From: CAZGOM01 sp964542875
GTDB lineage: Bacteria; Planctomycetota; Phycisphaerae; Phycisphaerales; Phycisphaeraceae
Length of the DNA: 20,882 nucleotides
NCBI GenBank assembly: GCA_964542875.1
Contig: CAZIWA010000103.1
Span: forward strand, 1 to 20,882
Reading direction: 5' to 3'
The position numbers were made by a program, and so were the translations under genes. Positions 13,701-20,751 of the stretch are shown here, piece by piece; position 1 is the stretch's first letter, and each line of letters begins with the position of its first letter. The notes below the pieces were generated by a model. That model had not been told where the DNA came from. It saw only the letters and a list, made by a program, of their open reading frames with translations, and did no database searches.

Positions 13701-16622
13701 GTCGCCAACTGGGCGAAGTTCAACCCCGGGTCGTCCAAGGAAACCGATCAGACGAATCTTGGGTACACGCTTTCGGGCGTTTCGAATCCGGCATTGTTCA
13801 CCGTGTTGCCCAGCATTGACGCCAACGGAACACTTACCTATACGTCGGCTCCCAATGTGTATGGAAGCTCGAGCTTCACCATCAAGGTGAAAGACTCCGG
13901 CGGTACGGCCAACGGCGGCGTGGATACCAGCACGACACAGACGTTCACCATCAATGTGACGTCCGTTCCCGATGCGCCTTCGATCGGATCGCTGAACCTG
14001 GGCGCCCCCGGCTATGGCGGGATCGAGCCGGCCCGCTTCACGGCATCGAATATCTCGTCCATCGATGCCCCGGTGACAAAAGTCGGGTTCTACCACGACA
14101 GCAACAAGAACAATGTGGCCGAGGCTTCCGAGCTTCTGGGGTATGGCAAGCAGAACGGCAGCCAGTGGGTGCTGGACCTTTACACACCAGCAGGACCGAT
14201 CGGCTCCAATACCATCCTGGCGGTGGCCATCGATACCACGGGCGTGCAATCGCAGCCCGTTGCAGGCTCCTTCTACATCTACCGGTATCAGGAATCCAAC
14301 AACGCCATTCAATGGGTGGACTCCAACGGCAACACGGTGAAGGCCTCGGTGACGGGTGGTGGAAGCATCAAGGGCTATTTCATCGATGACACGCATGTGG
14401 ATGCGAGCAAGCTGGTGATCACCGGGACGACGGCTGCGAAGTCGATCCTGAATATCGCCGTCACCAAGGGCAAGGGCTCCACGACGGACCAGACCACCAT
14501 TGGGGAAATTACGGTTTCTTCCGGCCTGATGACGTTCTCGGGCGCGAAGGTGAACCTGACGGGGTCCTTCCTGGGCAGCTCGTATATCAAGACGCTTTCG
14601 CTGAACGACGTGGTGAACGCCGACCAGGGTGCGATCAAGATCGGCGGGACCGCGACCGACAAAACCTCGCTGAGCTTCGGCCGGCTTTCAAACGTATCGG
14701 TGACGTCTCTTGCGGCCATTTCCAGCTTCAAAGCCCTCGACTGGAAGGACACCGATGCAACCCAGGACTTCCTGGCCGCGGCTTCCGTGGGCACGCTGAC
14801 GATCTCCGGCCGGGCGGCAAATGCCGCGGCGAAGCTCGATAAACTCAACGGCGATCTGGATGCGGACATCTCCCTTTCCTGGGACGGCGCAGGGTCCAAG
14901 ACCGCGCTGACGACGTCCATCACCATTGCGGGGTCTGCAACGGGGAACTGGGACCTGAAAGCGCATGTGCTTTCCACCGCGTCCATCAAGGGCGACGTGA
15001 GCCACAGCACGTGGACCAGCAATGCGGGCTTCGGGTCGATCACGATTACAGGCACCGCGGACATGCTGACCATCAACACCCCCAAGGACATCACATCCTT
15101 CAAAGCGGGGCATGTGCAGGGCACCACCATCAAGAATGACGGCACGCTCGGCGGGGTGAACGTTCTGGACTGGAGCGGCGGATCGATCATTACGGGCAAG
15201 CTGGGCGGGCTGACGACGACCGGGCGAGTGCTGAGCAAGACGGCTTCGGCCATTGCCGGCGACTTTACCGGCCGTGTGTTCGTCTCAGGCATTTCAGCCC
15301 TGGCCACGGCGAAGTCCACAGGCGCCATTGCGATTAAAGGATCGGCCATCGGCGATGGGACCGATGCCGCGGACTGGCAGTTCTTTGGCGGGGTGGGCTC
15401 CATCACCATCAGCGGCAATGCCACGAATCTTGAGATCATCGCCCGGAACCTGGGTGCGAACGTCGGACATGTGGCGTCGCTATCGGTGGCCGGCACTTCG
15501 CTCAACTCCAGCCTGGATGCTTCCGGCAAGGTGGGGGCGGTGACTGTGGGCACATTCGACCATAGCGGCATCAATGCAGTGGGCGACATCACCAGCTTCA
15601 CGGCCAAGAGCCAGGTGCTTAACAGCACGGTGGCCACGGAAGCGAACCTGGGCGCCGTCACCAGCCTCAACTGGCTGGGAGGGCTGATCGAGGCCGACAA
15701 GGTGGGCACCATTACGACCAAGGGGCAGGCGACGCCGGCCATCTCCGGGGACTTCACGGGTTCGCTGATCATCACCGGGCAGGGCGTGGCTTCGACGGCC
15801 AGCGCGCTGGGCGCGGTGACCATCGCCGGCGCGGTGTCCAACGCGACATGGTCAGTGGTCGGCAAGGCCAGCGCGATTACCGCGGGTGCGTTCTCCAACA
15901 GCAACATCATGGTGAATGCGGATCTTGCGTCGTTCACTTCCAAAGGCCAGGTGCAGAACACGAACCTCACCAGCCACGGCAACATCGGCGCCATCACCAG
16001 CCTGAACTGGCTGGGCGGCAGCATTACGGCCATCAAAGTGGCGTCCGTGACCACCAAGGGACAGGCGGCGGCCAAGGGTGTTGCGGCGATCAACGGCGAC
16101 TTCTCCGGCACGGTGAGCGTGCTGGGCGACGGCGGGAAGCTCAATGCGATGGGTAACGTGACGATCGCCGGTACGCTGATCAACAGCGCCTGGAATATCG
16201 CAGGCAACAGCGGCACGGTGACGGTCGGTGCGGTAAGCAACAGCTCCTACTTCGTCGGGGTGAATGCCCTGGCGGACGCCGGCGTGCTGCCGGTGGACAA
16301 GAGCCAGTTCACCTTGCCCGGCGCAGCGCTTGCAGGCTTTACCGTCACAGGCAAAGCCGTGGCCAATGCGAGCACGATCCCCAGCTTTGTGAACTCGCGA
16401 ATTGCCGCGGGCACGCTCACGCTGGTGTCGCTGAAACTGGTGGACATGGCGGAGGCGGACGATAACGGGTTTGCGGCGGCGACCAAGATCGTGGCGTATT
16501 CACGCCAGACGGGGCCGCTGCCGACGAACGTGCTGAAGGTGGCCAACCAGACGCTGGCCAAGGTGTATGATCCCAAAGACGGCACGGGTGACACGGGCTA
16601 TCGGTTGGAGATCATCGATTGA
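10740..16622 (+). CDS. Giant exported LEPR-motif protein with metzincin protease domain
   Basis: A 1960-aa protein starting after AAGGGGG (10729-10735). The planctomycete export/anchoring box LEPRVML is at 47-53. Domains in order: Ig-like (about 84-177), LamG/concanavalin-like jelly roll (about 186-405), a metzincin protease domain (about 420-640) with zinc site HEAGHIFGLQH (His549, Glu550, His553, His559) and a likely Met-turn at Met584 in PIMG, a PPC-type beta domain (about 640-745), three cadherin-like repeats (starting near 746, 855 and 967), another Ig-like domain (about 1077-1186), and a Gly/Ser/Thr-rich beta-solenoid-like region to the end containing LNWLGG repeats. Cys27 is the only cysteine. 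It is probably a cell-surface or secreted adhesin-protease. The rhodanese start overlaps its stop codon. Domain calls are firm for the protease; the biological target is unknown. Confidence 0.87.
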   Translation: MSASFLSGVMARFVQPGFFKSNRKHVCAQRLPQGVRQDGTHRLWEALEPRVMLTSVYSTDLGVHAPTNQPTPEYAVTAAAATSANPSFVQVPGQVIAGRVVQPSIIIEVLDDNGNLNMTSGVSVTLSIASGVGTLSGTLTVTTVNGVATFKNVTIDTAGSYTLRATIAGVSTTSNSVTASTAPTVFGPGVLGNAMLFDGAGNNIDVEMGNPADGHLGLDVPEATIEAWVQFNTLQFDSISTIASQSEGAGNKDKWIFGYANNYFGTSATVLHFNTTEGDYVELASNTWTPVAGQWYHLAVVKNGNTYTFYRNGVADGTATASESFPKVNGKFTLGQTDGDFWLKGGLDEVRMWNVARTGGQISGAMNTPIVGAETGLRAGWSMNETSGTTIADVSVFHTTGTIRGLTGLDVPVLNSLPGAKASIYLNFTGDYVPVWGGVPGYGIVPAYDMDGIGNAFNAAELDAIYEAWAGVAEIYSAFNINVTTVDPGIYTAKTTAKIDIGWLGEPGVPGVAGVALLNQFGTSSDVWDHTGYAVSMAKGIEIVRVAAHEAGHIFGLQHQSTYDDEGFKILEYSMGDEFRQPIMGHWPDAGTVRGLWNYGPNSISASTFQDDLAVLAGAVNGFGYRPDDVGNNKSAATPLTISANGSLTASGVITTISDVDYFSFKAVAGVYDIKVDPAAIAGMLDPTLELRDSTGALVLRRDTASLAESLSVTLPSGTYYLVVGSKGIYGDIGQYTLTVTTTASNAAPSFTKGADFVLNEDAPAQLVNGWATNISANDTGQTVSFLVTSDNTDLFALGGQPVISANGTLSFTPAANAFGTATITVILMDDGGTANAGSDTSAAQTFTITVNPVNDAPSFLKGGDQLTANDMGLQTVAGWATSISLGAANEASQKLTFVVTNDNNALFAVQPTISPDGTLTYTPAGNASGTATITVTAMDNGGVANGGIDTSGSQTFSIKIVPHINVAPTFTASNPPVVLEDAGKQVVANWAKFNPGSSKETDQTNLGYTLSGVSNPALFTVLPSIDANGTLTYTSAPNVYGSSSFTIKVKDSGGTANGGVDTSTTQTFTINVTSVPDAPSIGSLNLGAPGYGGIEPARFTASNISSIDAPVTKVGFYHDSNKNNVAEASELLGYGKQNGSQWVLDLYTPAGPIGSNTILAVAIDTTGVQSQPVAGSFYIYRYQESNNAIQWVDSNGNTVKASVTGGGSIKGYFIDDTHVDASKLVITGTTAAKSILNIAVTKGKGSTTDQTTIGEITVSSGLMTFSGAKVNLTGSFLGSSYIKTLSLNDVVNADQGAIKIGGTATDKTSLSFGRLSNVSVTSLAAISSFKALDWKDTDATQDFLAAASVGTLTISGRAANAAAKLDKLNGDLDADISLSWDGAGSKTALTTSITIAGSATGNWDLKAHVLSTASIKGDVSHSTWTSNAGFGSITITGTADMLTINTPKDITSFKAGHVQGTTIKNDGTLGGVNVLDWSGGSIITGKLGGLTTTGRVLSKTASAIAGDFTGRVFVSGISALATAKSTGAIAIKGSAIGDGTDAADWQFFGGVGSITISGNATNLEIIARNLGANVGHVASLSVAGTSLNSSLDASGKVGAVTVGTFDHSGINAVGDITSFTAKSQVLNSTVATEANLGAVTSLNWLGGLIEADKVGTITTKGQATPAISGDFTGSLIITGQGVASTASALGAVTIAGAVSNATWSVVGKASAITAGAFSNSNIMVNADLASFTSKGQVQNTNLTSHGNIGAITSLNWLGGSITAIKVASVTTKGQAAAKGVAAINGDFSGTVSVLGDGGKLNAMGNVTIAGTLINSAWNIAGNSGTVTVGAVSNSSYFVGVNALADAGVLPVDKSQFTLPGAALAGFTVTGKAVANASTIPSFVNSRIAAGTLTLVSLKLVDMAEADDNGFAAATKIVAYSRQTGPLPTNVLKVANQTLAKVYDPKDGTGDTGYRLEIID

Positions 16623-17125
16623 GCCAGATGACTTGGGTATGGGTTTTCAATCCCAGGCAGATCGCACTCCGATCGCTGCTGCTGCTTGCCGCGGCGGTGG
16701 TGTTCGGGGTGGTGTTCAATTCGTTTTCGCCTTCGGGCATCCCGCTGCGGGATGATTTTGTGGCCAGGCCGGACATGGATGCCAAGAAAGCCGGGCTGAC
16801 GGAAGTGTCGATCGAGGAAGCGGCGCAGGCGGTGAAGCCGGAATCCGGCTTTGTCGTGATCGATGCGCGGCCTATCGAAGAATATGACCTGGGGCACCTG
16901 CCGGGAGCGCTGAGCGCGCCCACCAAAGACCTGGCGCAGTCACGGATTTTCATTAAAAATGCGTCGCCCAAGGACGGCAAGATCCTGGTTTATTGCAGGG
17001 GGCGTTCCTGCGCGGATGCCATGACCCTGTCCAAAGCACTGAAGGAAGACGGGTTCACCCGGGTTCATATTTTCTTTCCAGGCTATGAAGCCTGGAAGGC
17101 GGGGAATTACCCGATCGAAAAATAA
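16619..17125 (+). CDS. Membrane-anchored rhodanese-domain protein
   Basis: A 168-aa protein from TTG 16619, whose start overlaps the stop codon of the giant gene in TTGA; GGAG about 10 bases upstream supports this start. ATG 16628 is an alternative that removes three residues. One membrane helix lies at about 15-33 (IALRSLLLLAAAVVFGVVF), and a single rhodanese domain (about 60-165) should face outward. Rhodanese landmarks are DARPIEEYDLGHLPGA (82-97) and the active-site loop starting at Cys126 in VYCRGRSCADA, so the sulfur-carrying cysteine is present. It would move sulfane sulfur or act in sulfur/thiol handling in the periplasm. Overlap suggests translational coupling with the giant protein, but that protein has no cysteines after the export motif, so the functional link is unclear. 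Confidence 0.87.
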   Translation: MSQMTWVWVFNPRQIALRSLLLLAAAVVFGVVFNSFSPSGIPLRDDFVARPDMDAKKAGLTEVSIEEAAQAVKPESGFVVIDARPIEEYDLGHLPGALSAPTKDLAQSRIFIKNASPKDGKILVYCRGRSCADAMTLSKALKEDGFTRVHIFFPGYEAWKAGNYPIEK

Positions 17126-17170
17126 TTGTTTAGACGGATAGTTTGAGGCTCAGGCGCTGACTTTGAGCCT

Positions 17171-17182
17171 TATACTGCCATC
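17171..17182 (+). promoter_or_regulatory. Possible -10 box of a leaderless phosphotransferase transcript
   Basis: TATACT (17171-17176, 5 of 6 consensus) ends exactly 6 bases before ATG 17183, and no Shine-Dalgarno is present. Just upstream is a 7-bp inverted repeat, AGGCTCA (17146-17152) and TGAGCCT (17164-17170), which touches the -10 box and could be an operator or a weak 3'-end hairpin for the rhodanese gene. Confidence 0.45.
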
Positions 17183-18661
17183 ATGCTTCAACACCCAGCA
17201 CCGCTACGCCCGGTTGGCAAGGATACGTACGAAAAGCGCCTGGATGCATTACGCCACAGCATCCTTACCGCGCAGCAGGAGATGCGGGAATCGCATGGCT
17301 CGCTGGTGGTGATCATTGCGGGGTTGGAGGGGTCGGGGAAGGGCGATCTGGTCTGGCGGCTCAATGAATGGCTCGATCCACGGGGGAGCGAAACGCACAG
17401 CTTCATGTGGCTGACCGATCAGGAGAAAGAGCGACCGGCGTACTGGCGTTTTTCCCAGGCCTTGCCGGCGCGCGGGCGGGTGGGAATTTTGTTTGGGGCG
17501 TGGTACACACGGCTGCTTTCGGGGCTGCTGAAAAAGCAGATCAAGCACAAAGAATTTGACGCCCAGGTGAAAGAGATCAACCAGTTCGAGCAGATGATGG
17601 CAGCGGACGGGGCGGTTTTCCTGAAGATTTTCCTGCACGTGGGCAAGCCGTTCCTGGCTGAACGGATGGAGCACCTGGACAAGTTTCCGGAGCTCCACTG
17701 GCGCATGCTGCCGGGTATGAAAGATCACTTGAAGCAGTACAGCAGGCTTGCCAAATCCTGCGATCGGATGCTGGACGCGACGGATATGCCCATCAGCCGG
17801 TGGCACTCGATTGATGCCGAGGACAGCCGGCACCGGAACATGGCGGTCGGGAAGCTTTTACTGGCCGGGCTGGAGAAGGCTGCGGCGGTCACGCCGCCTG
17901 CGAAGCCGGCTGGGCCGCATCAGGCATCGCGACGGATTGCGGGCAATAACAGCCTGCTGGCACAGGTGGACCTGAGCCAAACACTTGATCCAGAGGTGTA
18001 TGAGGGTCGAATCAAAGAGCTCCAGGAGCAAATGCTTCATCTGTCGTGGAGGGCGTTTCGCAAGCGGCGATCCTGTCTATTGGTGTTTGAAGGATGGGAT
18101 GCGGCGGGCAAGGGGGGAGCGATCCGGCGGGTGACGCAGGGGCTGGACCCGAGGCTGTATCAGGTGGTGGGTTTTGCGGCGCCGACGATGGAGGAAAAGC
18201 AGCACCATTACCTTTGGCGGTTTTGGCGGCAGCTTCCGCCGCCGGGCCTGACGGTGATTTTCGATCGGTCCCATTATGGCCGGGTGCTGGTGGAGCGGGT
18301 GGAAGGGTTTGCGACCCGGGATGAATGGACACGGGCGTATGACGAGATCAACGAGTTTGAGCAGCAGCTTACAAAGTCTGATTACACGATCTGCAAGTTC
18401 TGGCTCCAGATATCGCCGCAGGAGCAGCTTAAGCGCTTTCAGGCACGGATGGGTAATCCGCTGAAGAACCATAAGATCAATGATGAGGATTGGCGTAACC
18501 GGAACAAATGGGTTCCGCATGAGCATGCGGTGGAAGACATGCTTGTGCTGACGAGCCCGCGAAATGCGCCGTGGACGATCATCGCGGCCAACGACAAGCG
18601 GTTTGCCCGGGTGCAGGTGATCCAGACGATTGTCGACCAGCTTAAGAAAGCGATGGACTGA
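17183..18661 (+). CDS. pap: Polyphosphate:AMP phosphotransferase (two-domain PPK2)
   Basis: A 492-aa fusion of two PPK2 domains, the length and layout of class II PPK2 enzymes, which phosphorylate AMP to ADP with polyphosphate. The first domain has a Walker A-like loop, GLEGSGKGD (47-55), but where the DRS motif should be it reads FGAWYTRLL (104-112), so it is probably catalytically dead and structural. The second domain keeps Walker A EGWDAAGKGG (303-312) and the acidic motif DRSHYGRVLVERVEGF (361-376), followed by a lid-like region and the C-terminal NPLKNHKINDEDW. His364 stands where many relatives have Trp. The enzyme is cytoplasmic and links polyphosphate stores to adenylate energy charge. 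It lies 57 bases after the rhodanese gene and probably has its own promoter. Confidence 0.92.
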   Translation: MLQHPAPLRPVGKDTYEKRLDALRHSILTAQQEMRESHGSLVVIIAGLEGSGKGDLVWRLNEWLDPRGSETHSFMWLTDQEKERPAYWRFSQALPARGRVGILFGAWYTRLLSGLLKKQIKHKEFDAQVKEINQFEQMMAADGAVFLKIFLHVGKPFLAERMEHLDKFPELHWRMLPGMKDHLKQYSRLAKSCDRMLDATDMPISRWHSIDAEDSRHRNMAVGKLLLAGLEKAAAVTPPAKPAGPHQASRRIAGNNSLLAQVDLSQTLDPEVYEGRIKELQEQMLHLSWRAFRKRRSCLLVFEGWDAAGKGGAIRRVTQGLDPRLYQVVGFAAPTMEEKQHHYLWRFWRQLPPPGLTVIFDRSHYGRVLVERVEGFATRDEWTRAYDEINEFEQQLTKSDYTICKFWLQISPQEQLKRFQARMGNPLKNHKINDEDWRNRNKWVPHEHAVEDMLVLTSPRNAPWTIIAANDKRFARVQVIQTIVDQLKKAMD

Positions 18662-18696
18662 GGGGCAAGGTAAAAGGTGTACGGGACAAGAGGGGC
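18662..18696. repeat. Heptad repeat, GGxAxAA type, between converging genes
   Basis: Five units in a 7-base frame: GGGGCAA, GGTAAAA, GGTGTAC, GGGACAA, GAGGGGC. The block starts directly after the phosphotransferase stop codon and fills most of the 50-base gap to the converging kinase gene. No hairpin terminator is visible in this gap. Confidence 0.5.
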
Positions 18697-18711
18697 CGGG
18701 GGATTGCAGTT

Positions 18712-20751
18712 TCAGGCTTCTTTGGCTGCGGGCAGGTCGAGTGTGAATTGCGCGCCCTGGCCCGGGCCTGCGCTTTTGACGGTGAGGGAGCCGTTCATTT
18801 CCTTTGCGGCGATGGCTGCGCTGTGTAGCCCGAAGCCGTGGCCGTCCTTCTTGGTGGTGAAGCCTTGATTGAAAATCCGGTTGAGGTTGTCGGCCTGAAT
18901 GCCGATGCCGTTGTCCTTGACGATGACGCGGATGAATTTATCGGTGCTCGTGATCTTGACGGAAACCTCCTTATCCGTGCGGCCGGATTCGACGCAGGCC
19001 TGCTCGGCATTACGCAGGAGGTTCACCAGAATCTGGAGGACTTTATGTTTTTCCGCGAGGGCTGGGCCGACGGTCTCAAACTCCCTGTGGACTTTTATGG
19101 CGCTGCGCCTGAGAACACCCGCCACGATGTGGAGGCTGTCGTTGGCAAGGTCCGCCAATTGAATCGGCTCGATGGGGCCTGAAATCTTGGCGTGGCTTTG
19201 CTGGAGCGCGACGATGGTCTTGATGTGATCAATGTTCTTCTGAAGGGATTTGATTTCGTTCACGCAGGTTTTCTGGCGCGATAGCTGATGCTCCGCCAAC
19301 TGGGCCAGGTAGCTGGTTAACTGTTTGCCTTGCGGGTTTTGAGTGACAAAGGCGGCCATGTCGTGCTTGTGGGATTCCAGGACGGCGACGACTTTTTCCA
19401 GGCGGGCGGAGCCGGAGTCGCTTACGCATTCGTTGATCAATGTGGCGGAGACGTTAACGCTGTTGAGCACGTTTCCGACGTTGTGCAGGACGTTGATGGC
19501 GACTTCCGCCATGCCTGCCAGGCGGGATGCTTCGGTGAGGGCCTCCTGCGCGTTTTTTCGGTCGGTGATGTCGTGTGTGGTTCCCTGCATTACGCGCTTT
19601 CCCTCGTATTCAAAGGCACTGATGTGCACTTCGCATTGGAACTCCTCGCCGTTTTTGCGCGTGTGCGTCCATTCAAAACGGATTGACCCTTGGCTCAAGG
19701 CCTGGGCCATGTAGGCGTTACCTTTGGTGAGCGAGTCGCTTCCATCAGGCTGCTTTTGGGGGGAAAGGGTGGCCGGGTTGCGGCTGAGGAATTCTTCCTT
19801 TGAGTCATAGCCGAACATCTCAATGGCGCGGGCGTTGCAGTCGAAGATGCCCTGATCGGAAACGAGGATGATCGCGTCGCGTGAACCTTCGAAAATGGAT
19901 CGGAACCGTGCTTCCTGGCTCTTGATGCGGTCGTTAATGCGTTTTTGCTCCGTGATGTCACGGGCGACCACGACAAGCCCGATCACTTCACCTTCGTTGT
20001 TGAAGTAGGGGACTTTATCGGTCTGCACCCAACGCTCGTCGCCCGTGGGTGTGGTCATGGCTTCCATGTAGGCGAGCTTGGGGGTTCCATTTTTGATGAT
20101 CGCGAGATCGTCGGCATAGAACTGGTCGGCATTTTCCGGGTAGATGTCCCTGGCGCTTTTGCCTTCGATCTGCTCGATGGGGAGACCGGTGGCGTCGGCG
20201 GCGGACTGATTGACCCGGATGATGTTGTTTTTCGTGTCCTTGAACCATACGTAAGCGGGCATGAGGTTAAACAGCACGCGAAGCTCCGTCTGCTGGGTGC
20301 GGAGCATTTCCTGGGCTTCCTTCTGGCTTTGGATGTCGGTGCATGTGCCCAGCCAGTTGATGACTTTGCCTGAATCGTCTCGCCAGGGGACAGCACCGAC
20401 AAGGAACTGACGGTAGGTGCCGTTGGCGGCGCGCATGCTCCACTCCAACTCGAAAGGCTCCTGAGCGGCGATTGCGTTTTGCCAGCGCTTGAGCATCTGG
20501 GGACGGGTCTGCGGCTCCAGCACCTGGTGCCAGGCGACGCCCTGGAGCTGATCTTGCTTTAAACCCGTGTAATTCAAAAAGCGTTTGTTGCACCAGAGCA
20601 CGGCGCCGTCCACCTGGCCGATCCAGGCGAGCTGCGGCATGGAATCAACCATTGCGGCTTTGAGTGCAGTCAATTCGTTGGTGTCGCCGGAGGCACCGGA
20701 GGTGTGGCCTGAAGTTGGGGAGCAAAGCGGGGTGGTGGGCCTTGCGAACAT
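18712..20751 (-). CDS. Soluble three-PAS sensor histidine kinase
   Basis: A 679-aa kinase without membrane segments. Three PAS domains (about 30-150, 152-280 and 285-405) are each followed by PAC-like ends such as GTCTDIQSQKEAQE, VARDITEQKRI and GTTHDITDRKNAQ. The dimerisation region has the variant H-box AINVLHNVGNVLNSVNV with His423 as the probable phosphorylated residue, instead of the usual HELRTP. The ATPase domain (about 560-676) shows LLRNAEQA (N-box), DNGIGI (613-618, G1) and GHGFGLHS (637-644, G2). It should autophosphorylate in response to a cytosolic signal, with ligand or redox state unknown. No response regulator or receiver domain is in this window, so the partner is elsewhere. 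The start has AAGGA 7 bases upstream. Confidence 0.92.
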   Translation of the reverse strand: MFARPTTPLCSPTSGHTSGASGDTNELTALKAAMVDSMPQLAWIGQVDGAVLWCNKRFLNYTGLKQDQLQGVAWHQVLEPQTRPQMLKRWQNAIAAQEPFELEWSMRAANGTYRQFLVGAVPWRDDSGKVINWLGTCTDIQSQKEAQEMLRTQQTELRVLFNLMPAYVWFKDTKNNIIRVNQSAADATGLPIEQIEGKSARDIYPENADQFYADDLAIIKNGTPKLAYMEAMTTPTGDERWVQTDKVPYFNNEGEVIGLVVVARDITEQKRINDRIKSQEARFRSIFEGSRDAIILVSDQGIFDCNARAIEMFGYDSKEEFLSRNPATLSPQKQPDGSDSLTKGNAYMAQALSQGSIRFEWTHTRKNGEEFQCEVHISAFEYEGKRVMQGTTHDITDRKNAQEALTEASRLAGMAEVAINVLHNVGNVLNSVNVSATLINECVSDSGSARLEKVVAVLESHKHDMAAFVTQNPQGKQLTSYLAQLAEHQLSRQKTCVNEIKSLQKNIDHIKTIVALQQSHAKISGPIEPIQLADLANDSLHIVAGVLRRSAIKVHREFETVGPALAEKHKVLQILVNLLRNAEQACVESGRTDKEVSVKITSTDKFIRVIVKDNGIGIQADNLNRIFNQGFTTKKDGHGFGLHSAAIAAKEMNGSLTVKSAGPGQGAQFTLDLPAAKEA

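Noticed and set aside
14375..16240. 621-codon open frame antisense to the giant gene
   Set aside because: It is a by-product of the codon bias and GC-rich third positions of the real plus-strand gene. Its translation has no coherent domain, and the plus strand has clear protein families.
15165..16240. CRISPR-like or minisatellite DNA repeats in the giant gene
   Set aside because: The similarity is at the protein level with variable spacing, inside one intact reading frame.
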